A DNA stretch of 31,273 bases from Purshia tridentata (lineage: Eukaryota; Streptophyta; Magnoliopsida; Rosales; Rosaceae): the NCBI GenBank assembly GCA_003254885.1, contig QANT01001434.1, forward strand, positions 1 through 31,273. Direction: 5' to 3'. The notes beneath the pieces were generated by a model. That model did not search any database, had not been told where the DNA came from, and saw only the letters and a list, made by a program, of their open reading frames with translations. This document shows, piece after piece, positions 20,201-29,295 of this stretch; position 1 is the first letter of the stretch, and each line of letters opens with the position of its first letter. The position numbers and the translations under genes are program-made.

Positions 20201-21536
20201 CGCGAAGGGATACACACAAATTGAGGGCATTGACTATCGAGAAACTTTCTCTCCTACGGCTAAGCTCACCACTCTATGGTGTCTTCTTGCCGTTGCAGCT
20301 GCGAGAAACTGGTTCATACACCAATTGGACGTACAAAACGCCTTCTTACATGGCGATTTGCATGAAGTTCTATACATGGACTTGCCTCCGGGACATAGTC
20401 GACAGGGGGAGAATGTTGTGTGTCGACTAAACAAATCCCTATACGGCCTGAAACAAGCCAGCCGTACATGGTTCTCCACATTCTCGGGTGTAATCAAATC
20501 TGCTGGATATTGCCAATCTCAAGCAGATCACTCACTTTTCATAAAGCAACAAGGGTCCTCATTTACGGCCCTCTTAATATATGTTGACGACATACTTTTG
20601 ACAGGGAACGATCTCACTGAAATGCAACGTTTGAAAGACCACTTGATTCAGCGCTTCCGCATCAAAGACCTTGGAAGTTTGAAATATTTTTTGGGAATTG
20701 AATTCTCCCGTTCTAAAGCTGGAATTTATATGTTACAAAGGAAGTATGCACTTGATATTTTGCAGGACACAGGGTTGACAGGTGCTAAGCCGGACAAGTT
20801 TCCGATGGAGCAACATTTAAAACTCACTCCGGACGACGGCGAGCTATTACATGATCCATCCAGATACCGGCGTCTCATTGGAAGGCTGATCTATCTTACA
20901 GTAACACGGCCTGACATCGTGTTCCCTGTTCGGACACTGAGCCAGTTCATTCAAGCTCCAAGGCGGCCACACTGGGATGCGGCAATTCGCATTCTGCGAT
21001 ACATTAAGGGTTCGCCTGGACAGGGATTGTTATTGTCTTCCAAGAATAATCTTGCATTGACGGCATTTTGTGATTCCGATTGGGGTGGCTGTCGAACTAC
21101 TCGAAGATCGGTCTCAGGTTATTGTGTGTTCCTCGGGTCATCTATCATCTCATGGAAATCAAAGAAACAAACGAATGTGTCAAGGTCTTCGGCAGAAGCC
21201 GAGTATCGTGCAATGGCAAATGCGTGTTTGGAACTGGTTTGGCTACGCTATTTGCTACGTGAGTTGAAGGTGCCGTGTGCTGCGCCGACACCTTTGTTTT
21301 GTGATAATCAAGCGGCGCTGCACATTGCTGCAAACCCGGTGTTTCACGAACGCACAAAACACATAGAGATCGATTGTCATATTGTGCGGGAAAAGTTACA
21401 GGAGGGAATTATAAGACCTTTGTACGTGCCCACTCGTAGTCAGCTTGCGGACATCTTTACGAAGGCTTTGGGGAAAGACCAGTTTTTGACGTTGCGACAC
21501 AAGTTGGGTGTTCATGATCTTCACCTACCAACTTGA
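17214..21536 (+). pseudogene. Copia gag-pol polyprotein, one frame with a single internal stop
   Basis: One frame of 1441 codons is interrupted only by TAG at 17592-17594 (codon 127). Domains by residue: copia-type gag N-terminus (NPFFVHHSDQPGYMLVS, about 20-130), two CCHC zinc knuckles (about 262-300, CEHCNKAGHSIDEC and CTFCDKRGHTEDRC), aspartic protease with DSGA at about 390, integrase zinc finger (His514 onward), integrase core with Asp575, Asp638 and Glu672, reverse transcriptase (about 950-1200) with YVDD (Asp1125-Asp1126), and RNase H from about Asp1287 to the end. Odd points: the integrase HHCC finger reads C-x2-Y (Cys545, Tyr548), so a zinc ligand is missing, and the protease reads DSGAID where DSGAT/S-D is usual. 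The stop codon TGA overlaps the polypurine tract. The TAG context is not a known readthrough signal, so I call it a pseudogene; the 1298-codon frame from 17640 is otherwise open. Confidence 0.93.
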
Positions 21537-21543
21537 GGGGGAG
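21533..21543 (+). other. Polypurine tract (plus-strand primer)
   Basis: TTGAGGGGGAG lies directly before the 3' LTR. It includes the gag-pol stop codon, a compact arrangement seen in many short copia elements. Confidence 0.9.
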
Positions 21544-21756
21544 TATTAAGGAAAAGATACTGTCCTTTATGTACATGATTTGTATAGAGTTTGACATTAG
21601 GTAGATGATTCTGTTTTCCTTATTTTGTGGAGATATTTGCTCCTGATTTGATGTATAACTTTTGTATAAAGCCATGTATCTTCGGATGAATGCAATATCC
21701 AATTACGCTCTTGTTCTTGCCATCTATTGTTTCATTCTACATCTTGGTTTCTTACA
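21544..21756 (+). repeat. Copia 3' LTR (213 bp)
   Basis: Identical by eye to 16954-17166 of the 5' LTR, without the 22-bp duplication. It begins TATTAAGG and ends CTTACA, and is followed by the GTTTT duplication at 21757-21761. Confidence 0.95.
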
Positions 21757-22530
21757 GTTTTCTCTTAAAGGCCTTTGGCTATGATATTATAGAGAGAATA
21801 TAAGTCTTTTAATATTTTGTTCATGCACTTTTAAATTAATGCAATAACTGTTTGATTTTCATATTTTTCTTTTTCTTCTTCTTCTTTTATTTATTTATTA
21901 ACTTCTAAGTTATTACGTTATTTTAATTTTCATGTCTCTTCTTCTCCCTCTTTAATTTATTAATATGTTTCTAAGTATTATTTTATTTACTCTTTGTTAA
22001 GTTTAAATATCATTTTATTCTTCTTTTCCCTTTATTCTAGTCTAAAACTTACAGGAGATCACTAAACCTCCTCACCAAGGTGAGAGAGAAGCATCACCAT
22101 GAAAATTATCAAGTAGCTTCCTTAGTTAATTTTCTATAACCACTTAGATCTTACAAAATTTAGATTTTGTTCATAAAATGAGAAAGAATTAATATTTCAC
22201 CCATGATATCATTTATCATGAGTGGTTAGAACTTCTTTCCACATTTTTGCTTTTTAATCAATTGTTTTAACATAAGCTCTTTGAACTCTGGTTGTTCCTT
22301 AGTATTGGTTCACTTGAGTTGCTTAAAGTTTTTAATTTTTAAGCAAGAATAATATCTACCATAAAATTAATTAATTTTAGAGCTTAAATTATAAATATCT
22401 TTGGATGAGGGTATCAAGTTGACTCTTAGGTATCCTTTTATGCGGGAAATTACTAAGGAAATTACTAAAATAATAATTATGGTTCGGCGGTGTAGAATCT
22501 CAACATTGGTGTTTATGCCATTGTTCAAAG

Positions 22531-22700
22531 TTCTAGTTTTAAAATTATTGCTCGTTTATTTCTTTTTAATAATTGCACCTATTCTCTAGTTTTTAAATTA
22601 TTGCTATTTTATTTCTTTTTAATTTTTGCATCTGTTTTCTAGTTTTTAAAATTATTTCTCTTTTATTTATTTTTAATTCTTGCATCTAAATTCTTAGTCT
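22531..22700 (+). repeat. Three imperfect tandem copies of a ~54-bp AT-rich unit
   Basis: Each copy reads CTAGTTTT(T)AAA-ATTATT-CTC-TTTATTTCTTTTTAAT followed by TTGCATCT or a variant, starting at about 22531, 22587 and 22640. They lie in the 3' part of the 2-kb LTR-like element. Confidence 0.7.
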
Positions 22701-22773
22701 TAATTTATTTATTTTTCTAGTCTAGTAAACTTCAAAAACCAACCAATCAATCTTTCTAAACTAGGTTAGTTTT

Positions 22774-22824
22774 AAATTAATTTAAAGTTTTTTTTTTTGG
22801 CCAGGGAAATTAATTTAAAGTTTT
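22774..22824 (-). mobile_element. 15-bp retroposon remnant flanked by 18-bp target duplications
   Basis: AAATTAATTTAAAGTTTT occurs at 22774-22791 and again, perfectly, at 22807-22824. Between them are 15 bases that read on the minus strand CCCTGGCCAAAAAAA: eight element bases and a short A tail. This has the structure of an extremely 5'-truncated target-primed retroposon insertion. It lies within the 2-kb LTR-like element, so it came later than that insertion. Confidence 0.6.
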
Positions 22825-22927
22825 AAATTAATGAATCCACATAACATTTCTTGAGGATCGACCTTGTTAAAGTGCCGCCTATACTAAAGACTCGTTCACT
22901 TGCGAGTAATTAAATAATTTTACAACA

Positions 22928-23160
22928 ACGGTCCTTAACTTGTACTCTGACGGTGGAGTCGTCTCGTTCCACTTTTGTTCTACTCAGCAAAGGACCTTTC
23001 AACATTCATAGCGGCCTCTCTTAGACTAGTGTAAGTGGAATGCATAGCCATAGCAACTGTTGTGTAGATCTCTTCTCTTAAACCATCTTAAATCAAGAGC
23101 ACTTCTTACTCTCATCAGCCACAATATGCGGGCAAAATCTAGAAAGCTTTGTTAATTTCC
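22928..23160 (-). pseudogene. Ty3/gypsy gag relic, upstream part
   Basis: The minus-strand translation includes DGLREEIYTTVAMAMHSTYT followed by SLREAAMNVERSFAE, then SGTRRLHRQSTS up to GPS, joining PSKRGSF of the segment at 16061 once the inserted element and one ACGGT copy are removed. These are typical gag helices (retrotransposon gag family) preceding the basic/Ser-rich linker. Stops are present (for example before NKSGTRR and after STS), so the gene was decayed. The frame matches on both sides of the insertion, which supports one original gene. Confidence 0.75.
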
Positions 23161-23389
23161 TTTGGTTTTGGCAGCATCTCTTTTGTTTTTTTGATACTTC
23201 CCAAATTTAAATAACTTGTTGAAACACATATTTGGTCTAAATTAAAATTTATTTAAAGAAAACTTGGACGGTACGAGTGAATTCCATTAATAATAATAAA
23301 AACATACACCTAGTCAGGGGGACGTAATGAACCTTACCCCTCAAAATGCAGTTATACAAAAAAGACAATAACAAATAAACATGCAGTGC

Positions 23390-25140
23390 AAATACAATGC
23401 AACTCTACTTAAATTGTTCCCTACGAGTCTTCATAGCATAAAAATCATCAATTACAGAATCATAACTAATAAAAAATCTTTTTCAATGTGAATAACCATA
23501 CAATCAGCAAGAAAATCATCACACAGCTTGTTTCAAAGCTAAGTTTTAATAATTTTCATCAGTAGCTTCCCCACGTATTTTAAAGTTGAGTCCATTTTGT
23601 ATAAGATTTTCAAACTGTATTGGTTGCACTGTATAAAATAATTAACCTCATAATAGAACCAAAATGAGAGCTCCAACGAGTAGCTCTAGCTCGTGACAAA
23701 CTACGAGTCTGATTAGCCCTTGTACTAGATTCAAGTTCTCCCTCTTCCAATTGTTTTGCAATTTCATCTTCTCGAGTAGACCTTAACTCAGAAACTCGTT
23801 TGGCAGAAGAACCAATCAAGTTCACAATATTATTCAACAACGAGAAAAACAAATAGACTTCTCGCACACCTTGAGCTACTGCATTCAAAGCTAGTTGCAG
23901 ACGATCGATGAGCAAAACAATGTATATAATAGGCATATGGACAATCTTGAAGAAATAAAGCTTTTAATCCATTCCATTCACCTCGCATATTGTTAGCACC
24001 ATCATATCCTTAACCACGCATATTTTCTACTTGAAGATTGTATTGACTAAGCATTTTCTCTATCTCACTTTTAAGAGTTAAGGTACAAGTGTCCTCTACA
24101 CTCACAACATGAAAGAACCGTTCTTTAACAAACCCATTAACATCAACAAATCTTAAATTAATGGCCATTTGCTCTTTACTAGATTCATCAAGTGCTTCAT
24201 CAACAAGTATACAAAACTTGGCATCCCCAACCTCCTCAAGGATCTTACTCCTAACTTTGTTAGCAAGAATATTCTAAATCTCCTTTCGGATCTTAGGAGA
24301 AATATATTTGGCATTTTCAGGAGCTCAGTCTAAGACAACACTTGCAATATCTTCATTCAAGCTTGCACTATATTTCAGCAATTCAATAAAATTTCCATGA
24401 CTCGATGATTCATTAGATTCATCATTGCCTCTAAAAGCAAGTGCTTGTTTTGCAATAAATCTAATAGCCGCTATTGTGGCCTTAAGCCGTAACCAATTTT
24501 GTGTAACAAGTTGTGGTGGTTGTGGATTCATCACTTTTTCTATATGCCCACAAACATTTTTCAAGCTATACCAACTTTGCATGTTAAGACCATGTGGTGA
24601 ATTTGGAAGCCCAACATGCTTTTATAGGTAACAATTTGTCCTACTTACCCTCTTCCAATCATCAAACCCTTGAGAGGTGAATAATGTATGACATGATGTA
24701 TCACTTTCAAAAAAGAAGCAAAAAAAACAATATACATTGTCTTTTTCTACAGAATGCTTAAGCCATTCAAACTTTTTGAATCAATTATATTAAAACCGAC
24801 AATGTTGATCTTTATAGAGAGAGCGTGAATATTCATCTAATTTGGGTTGATAAGGTCCATAAAACAAGTATGCTCTTCGAACATCATCACGAGAATTGAT
24901 AGCAAATGTTGAAATTGCTCTACGTTTTCCTGGATCACGTTCAAGATTTGTGATATCATCTTGTTGGGGCTCAACTATTAGTGACCCAATTCTTTGAAAT
25001 TTAGAAGGCGATTCCTCATTACAAATTGGAACATCACTTATAGGTGGAGAATCATGCTCACTTGTTGATGGTTGATGTTTTTTCTTGAAAAATGAAAGAA
25101 TAGTTTTTCTTAACTTAGAATTTTGATGTTGATTCGACAT
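23390..25140 (-). pseudogene. TTF/zinc-finger MYM-type hAT transposase-like gene, decayed
   Basis: ATG at 25140 opens a 116-codon frame (MSNQHQNSKLRKTILSFFKK..., GPYQPKLDEYSRSLYKDQHCRF) typical of the N-terminus of plant TTF-type hAT proteins. Further frames continue the same protein: KHVGLPNSPHGLNMQSWYSL and AFRGNDESNES (about 24620-24410), CILVDEALDESSKEQMAINLR (about 24230-24150), GYDGANNMRGEWNGLKALF and YYIHCFAHRLQLALNAVA (about 24015-23875), then a segment to about 23610 (RATRWSSHFGSI). These are the DUF4371 and RNase-H-like core motifs. At least four stops or frameshifts separate the pieces, and the C-terminal dimerisation domain is barely readable (GLNFKIRGEATDEN near 23580-23540). It cannot make an intact transposase. 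Confidence 0.8.
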
Positions 25141-26160
25141 TATAAACTGTAAATCATATGTAAAATCTTAGAAATTGGTATTGTGTGTGATCAATTTAGT
25201 GAACTAATGTCTAATTATGCCTATATGACTCTATATTTTAATTTACAAAAAAAAAAAAAAATCATCATCACAAAATATTAACAACTAGCAGCCCCTAAAT
25301 TAAATCAAATTAACCCTTGCATTATTTATCACCATCAAACTTAAATTAAAATTTTAGAACCCTTAATTAAAACTCTAACTCAAAACTTCAAAGTAAACCC
25401 CTAAAATTAAACTCAAAATTCAAAAGAATTTAAGAGAACTTACCTTTTCCTTTAGCTTTGGGGTTTAGTGATTGAAGAAGTCAAGCAAAACCTTGTAAGA
25501 GATATTAAAAAATATGAGCTTCGAAAAAATATTATAGAATTATTTAATTTATTTCTAGACAATAAAAAATAAAACAAAAGATTAAATATAAATGTATAAG
25601 ATAGAAGAAATGAAGAACTTACTTAAATTCATGTTGAATTGAAGAAGAATTAGTAGTGCAGCTGGAGCCTGTGGGTTGGGTGAAAAGTTGAGAAATCAAA
25701 AATGAGAAGTGAGAATGAGAGAGAGCTAGAGATGCAGCAAGCAACAGCCTTACATAATATACATTAGTTGATAGGAGTTGCTGGGTTAAGCCTTGGCATT
25801 TAGTGTTTAGTTATAAGTATGTGGGTTGGGTTTGTTATAGGTAAGCACAAATAGAACTAAGTAGTTTTTTTTTTTTTTGAGTGATTTATAGGCCGGACCA
25901 ATTTTTTCTCCTCTCTTAGACTAATACCTTAATAATTTTTTATTTTTGACTAAGGTCCAAAAATATTATCTAGATGTTTTTAATTAAAAAAATGTGTAAT
26001 ATTATTCTAAAATTAATGATATGTAAATCTTAATATTATCCTAATATTATCATAATATTATTCTATTTGTATATTACTTTAATATTATAATATTATATTA
26101 TATATCCTAATTAATATTATCATATTATCCTATAATTAATTATAGGATTTAACTGTACCA
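25141..26160. other. AT-rich 5' flank of the hAT relic
   Basis: There is a plausible minus-strand leader with GTAAG-type donors near 25440-25445 and 25618-25622, then very AT-rich low-complexity TAATATTAT repeats at 26000-26130. No gene is recognisable. Confidence 0.5.
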
Positions 26161-26187
26161 AACGAACGATTGACTCTGGTTTGTAAA

Positions 26188-26440
26188 TACATTTCAATTG
26201 TACCAATCAATCGATCGGCTCTGGTTTGTTGGCTTTTATGTTATGGTTTAGCTCTAGGATTTTGGGCTCCGCCCAAAATGTCAGAATTAAACCCTAACAT
26301 AACGCTTCTATCGAACACATTCTATACTCTAGAAGGGGATGGGGTGAAAAGATGGGATTTACCCTCAAAACTCAGGAAATGAAGCAGCTTGAATATATAT
26401 ATATATATACCAACCCAGATATTGGTACAATTGAAATGTA
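26188..26440. mobile_element. Foldback element: 20-bp perfect inverted repeats around an internal 31-bp hairpin
   Basis: TACATTTCAATTGTACCAAT (26188-26207) has an exact inverse at 26421-26440. Inside, 26237-26267 and 26271-26301 can pair at 25 of 31 positions around a 3-base loop (the core is ATTTTGGGC/GCCCAAAAT). A 17-base near-repeat ending CTCTGGTTTGT (26169-26185 and 26213-26229) overlaps the left arm. The structure fits a small MITE or foldback transposon; a structured non-coding RNA is less likely. A (TA)n run lies next to the right arm (26394-26410). Confidence 0.6.
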
Positions 26441-26776
26441 CCCATATATATATTTTTATTTTTTCTCCTACTTGTTTGATTATTTTTTATGAGTTAATAC
26501 TTTTTTATTATATAATATAAACAGATATTATCTTTCATTTTCAAAATTAATGCATATTGATTATCTTAATTTTAAGAGATAATCTGAGTCAAAATTTTAA
26601 AAAGTCTATTTTTTTTATCTCAGTCTAAAAAATTAGATTTAAGTATTAATTTAAATTTCTATATGGTTTTAGTTTGAATAATCCTTCAAAATTGGACCTA
26701 TTTCTAATTATTTCTTTTTTTTTTTTAGCCAAAAAAAGGGGTGGGCTGCCCAGCCCCTTGATAAGGTCCGTCCCTG
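26441..26776 (-). mobile_element. Likely hAT terminal region
   Basis: On the minus strand from 26776 the sequence begins CAGGGACGGACC and continues GGGGCTGGGCAGCCCACCCC before AT-rich sequence, which is the style of plant hAT (TTF-transposase) ends. It lies upstream of the hAT relic in the right orientation, so it may be that element's 5' end. The matching 3' end and an 8-bp duplication were not found; the foldback element may have inserted into it. Confidence 0.45.
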
Positions 26777-26873
26777 GCGCAGAGGCTAGTATATATAGAA
26801 GATTACGGAGTTACATAAAGTAGTAACAAAATGTGGTATTGATTGATTGAGTACTTATGAGTTTAAATTGCAG

Positions 26874-26991
26874 GAGGGCTGAAGCTATCAGAGATCAACA
26901 GCATGGCTTTTTCGCTATCCCCAATGGTGCACCTGCTGCTTCAACGTCGTCGTCTCAGGCTTCTCAAAAGCCTGCTGGAGCTGCAGTTTAA
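26874..26991 (+). pseudogene. Isolated terminal exon of an unidentified host gene
   Basis: After an AAATTGCAG acceptor (ending 26873), one frame reads RAEAIRDQQHGFFAIPNG and an Ala/Ser/Gln/Pro-rich tail (SQASQKPAGAAV) to TAA at 26989-26991. An acidic-basic helix followed by a flexible Ala/Ser tail is typical of a protein C-terminus and the codon use looks normal, but I do not recognise the protein. No upstream exon is visible within several kilobases, where hAT and retroelement sequence lies. It may be a real last exon behind a TE-filled intron, or a stranded fragment. The region 26992-27180 downstream looks like 3' untranslated sequence. Confidence 0.4.
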
Positions 26992-27186
26992 AATGGTGAT
27001 CATCAACCACATGCACATGCACATTTTAAATGAAATTAGGGATGAGATATTAGCTAATTACGTCCATCCAGTAGTAACTAGTACTCTTCACTTTGAATCA
27101 CTGCTTCATACAATTAACTCTTTTATTCATCATTTTCCCTAGATTTTCTAGGCTTAAACCTTCCAAAAATGAAACTAATTAAAAAG

Positions 27187-27229
27187 GAATCCATCAAGGA
27201 TCGAACTGGTGATCTATGCGCTTAAAACT
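27187..27229 (-). other. tRNA-like 3'-half relic
   Basis: The minus strand reads TTTTAAGCGCATAGATCACC followed by AGTTCGATCCTTGATGGATT, resembling an anticodon arm, variable loop, T arm with GTTCGATCC B-box-like sequence and acceptor. No matching 5' half is found. It lies 45 bases from the intact tRNA-Thr gene. Confidence 0.3.
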
Positions 27230-27258
27230 TACAAAAATAGCACTAAAAATGAATACGC

Positions 27259-27266
27259 AAAAAAAA
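27259..27266 (-). terminator. Pol III T-run terminator of tRNA-Thr
   Basis: Eight T on the minus strand begin 7 bases after the tRNA 3' end. Runs of four or more T end RNA polymerase III transcripts. Confidence 0.8.
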
Positions 27267-27273
27267 TAAACCA

Positions 27274-27344
27274 GCTCCCAGCGAGGATCGAACTCGCGAC
27301 CTTTCGCTTACGAAGCGAACGCACTACCACTATGCTATGGAAGC
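27274..27344 (-). tRNA. tRNA-Thr (anticodon CGU)
   Basis: The 71-base minus-strand sequence folds as a complete cloverleaf without an intron: acceptor GCTTCCA/TGGGAGC with one G-U pair, D arm GCAT...GTGC with loop AGTGGTA, anticodon arm TTCGC-TTCGTAA-GCGAA with anticodon CGT, variable AGGTC, and T arm GCGAG-TTCGATC-CTCGC. The A box (TAGCATAGTGG) and B box (GTTCGATCC) are present. The CCA end is not encoded, as expected for a nuclear gene. Anticodon CGU decodes ACG threonine codons. Base 9 is A, so the G9 methyl acceptor of TRM10 is absent in this tRNA. The gene lies 701 bases from the end of TRM10 and is on the same strand. Confidence 0.95.
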
Positions 27345-28044
27345 GAGTTTGGAGAAAAGTGAAAATCTCTTATATTTAAATAGTTTTAAAAGCAATTGTT
27401 TATTGGTTAAAACCTCCTCTGCGGCCATATATTGTTGACATGGAAAACATTGCAAAGTGGAATTTTGATAATTTTCCTTTTTCTTTTTCTTTGGTCGTGA
27501 TTCGAATTTGTGGACCCTATTGCCTCTGGATCAGTCATCACTCATAAGCACTAAAACAATTGCCAGTAATTTCGTAACTATGAATTTCAAAACCCATTTT
27601 CTTCCTTTGATGGGAAACTAAAACTTGCAAAACTAGCCAACTAGGGAGCCCTGAATTTGTTACCTTTCAGAACCTCCATTTTCCAAAAAATGGTTAAAGA
27701 AGTCTCCATGGTAGTATAAGTTCTAATTGACATTCAAGATTTCTTTTCTTACTTTGCTTTTTATTTGCAAAATAAATTATTTTTATAGATGGAATTCTAT
27801 ACATACAAAATATAAATTATGGCTTTGGAGGGGTAAGACAGCTTGCAGAGCATGGAATATTATTTGCATGTCAGTGTAAAATATGAAGACATGGCAAATG
27901 GAGTAAAATTTGGGTTTTTGTATTCACTATCTAGCAGCAATACAAAGACATGGCCAATGGAGCAGTGTGAATGTTAAGTCCTCCACCAGTCCACCATGAT
28001 AATTGTCAATTGATGAATCAAAATTACACAAATCAACAACTTTT
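27345..28044. other. Spacer between tRNA-Thr and TRM10
   Basis: AT-rich, with no gene. A 22-base near-repeat (AAGACATGGCAAATGGAGTA-like) occurs at about 27885 and again at about 27942. The end next to 28045 is presumably the TRM10 3' untranslated region. Confidence 0.6.
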
Positions 28045-29197
28045 TCAGTCAGTCACACATAACTTTTTGCTTTCAAAATCACCATCTTTATCTTCTTCCC
28101 CTTTCACTTGTTGAGGCTCCTCTGAATCAACTTGGCATCTTTTCCTCTGGGGAATGACTTGGAAGAAGGAAGCCTTCCAATCCTTGGTTTCCAAAAACTT
28201 GAGGAGTATCTCAATCACTTGATTGACAGTGAGCACCTGCAATGAAGTAGTGAATTGAGAAACGAGAATAAATTGGAACTGGGCATGTTAAACTTGAGAA
28301 ATGAAATGGGAGTACCTGGGAACTGGACATGTTTAAGTAGTTGGTAATGGGGAGCTTCGCCGTCTGGATGCCTTGCTCCTCTGCTTTCTTCATGGTGATC
28401 CCTTTCCACCGATTTCGATCCACCAATCCCCCAACAATGTAAATCTTGGTGGCATCGAGCTCATCCACCACATTATCCGAATCCGCAGTCAAATACACAA
28501 GATTATGCTTCTGATTTTCCAAAGCTTCGATGTACGATCGATCTTCCTTCTCAATTACCCACTTATTGAATCCTGGTAGCCTCTGCAACTGGGTCATCAT
28601 CTCTCCCTTGCAGCCAGTCAGCCATAGATGACCCGGCTCGCCGCACCTCCCATTCACCGCATAACAATACATAATCTGTTCATACAGAGTCAGATCAGAT
28701 CACTCCAAATTCCAAAAACGACGTCGTAAAAAGACAAAGAGGCCAACCTGTTGAACGAGGCTGTTGATCTCAGATGGGGTCATGAGGTGAGAGAATTCCA
28801 GATCGATGACGATCTTCTGTCCGCACTCTTTGGCTCTGCTCAGCCTCGCCGTCTTTCGCTCTCGCTCCTCCGACCTCTGCTCCATCCTCTCTTTCCTCAA
28901 ACTCTTCCTGGACTCTATCAGCTTTGACCTCTCCTCTTCGCTCACGCTCGCCAATCTCTCATCCCATTCCCTTCGTTTCCGCTCTCCCTCTCTCTTCTTC
29001 TGCTCCTTTTCCAGAGCTTTCTTCTCTGCCTTCTTCGCTTCCCATTTCTGCTGCTTCAACACTTTCTTCTGGGCGCTCTTCGACAGTACAGTTGGGGCGC
29101 AATTCCGACCTTCTTCGGCTTCAGGGGCGGCTTTCGGCTCATTTTCTATGCCCTCCATTTCGCATGCTCTTGCTGTTGCTCCTCCTCCTCTCCACAA
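28045..29197 (-). CDS. TRM10: TRM10-type tRNA (purine-9) N1-methyltransferase, three exons
   Basis: Exons on the minus strand: 29158-28748 (start codon of the preferred model at 29158; an upstream in-frame ATG at 29197 adds 13 Gly/Ala/Arg-rich residues), 28675-28316 and 28236-28045, with GT-AG introns of 72 and 79 bases and phase-0 joins. The product is about 320 residues (333 from the upstream ATG). The N-terminus is a charged helix rich in Lys, Glu and Arg (KKVLKQQKWEAKKAEKKALE), then EFSHLMTPSEINSLVQQ, IMYCYAVNGR, HLWLTG, LVYLTADSDNV, IYIVGGLVDRNRWKG, TAKLPI and VLTVNQVIEIL, and FFQVIPQRK near the end. These are the SPOUT-fold motifs of TRM10, which methylates N1 of purine 9 in tRNAs with S-adenosylmethionine, normally in the nucleus or cytosol. 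All expected motifs are present and open, so this is likely a functional host gene. The Lys-rich tail is ordinary for the family. Confidence 0.93.
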
Positions 29198-29239
29198 TGC
29201 AGATTGGAGGCTTCTTCTCAGTTCTCACAATCTTTTGTT

Positions 29240-29295
29240 AGGGTTTTTAGTTTTCTGTTTGGGGAACTAATGCCGCGCAGAAAAACGACGTCGGG
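29240..29295 (-). promoter_or_regulatory. TRM10 proximal promoter with GGCCC and ACGACGTCG motifs
   Basis: Just upstream of the gene, the minus strand contains TGGCCCGACGTCGTTTTT. GGCCC resembles plant site II elements found in many translation-related genes, and GACGTC is a bZIP-type palindrome. No TATA box is evident. The same 13-base core AAAAACGACGTCG occurs again in intron 1 (28714-28726). Regulatory roles are inferred from motif resemblance only. Confidence 0.4.

Larger units (their letters stand above)
16932..21756 (+). mobile_element. Nearly complete Ty1/copia retrotransposon
   Basis: All parts are in place and in order: 5' LTR, primer binding site, gag-pol, polypurine tract, 3' LTR and a 5-bp GTTTT target duplication. 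In pol, integrase precedes reverse transcriptase and RNase H, which defines Ty1/copia. Both LTRs are identical over 213 bases, so insertion is recent in evolutionary terms. The LTR starts TATTAAGG where TG is the usual terminus, and ends TTACA. Changes in gag-pol (a stop and a lost zinc ligand) suggest that the copy is non-autonomous. The short LTR suggests an Ale/Retrofit-like lineage, but I did not test this. Confidence 0.95.
16062..22927 (+). mobile_element. About 2.0-kb solo-LTR-like element, split by a nested copia element
   Basis: The left end TGTTGAGCTC and right end TTTTACAACA form the inverted TGTTG...CAACA typical of LTR termini, and a perfect 5-bp duplication ACGGT flanks them. After removal of the copia element and its 5-bp duplication, 2036 bases remain, with no gag-pol sequence, as expected for a solo LTR or an LTR of a large non-coding retroelement (Tat/Athila-like size). 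A TATA-like ATAAATAAAGG lies at about 16304-16314. The insertion lies inside gypsy gag sequence that resumes on the far side. The CT-rich block 16340-16780 gives plus-strand Phe/Ser/Pro-rich frames with no recognisable domain. The orientation of the LTR is set by the TATA-like site and is tentative. Confidence 0.75.

Noticed and set aside
23310..23330. CAGGGGGACG as the 3' terminus of the hAT element
   Set aside because: It resembles a hAT end, but its flanking 8 bases (CACCTAGT) do not match those beside 26776, and the inverted match is only partial.
27187..27229. Second tRNA gene
   Set aside because: Only a 3'-half-like sequence is present; no matching 5' acceptor or D arm, so it is at most a relic.
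28806..29270. Plus-strand open frames of 154 and 105 codons
   Set aside because: They are antisense to TRM10 exon 1, whose Lys/Glu-rich coding strand leaves the opposite strand open as Ser/Phe/Leu; no recognisable domain.
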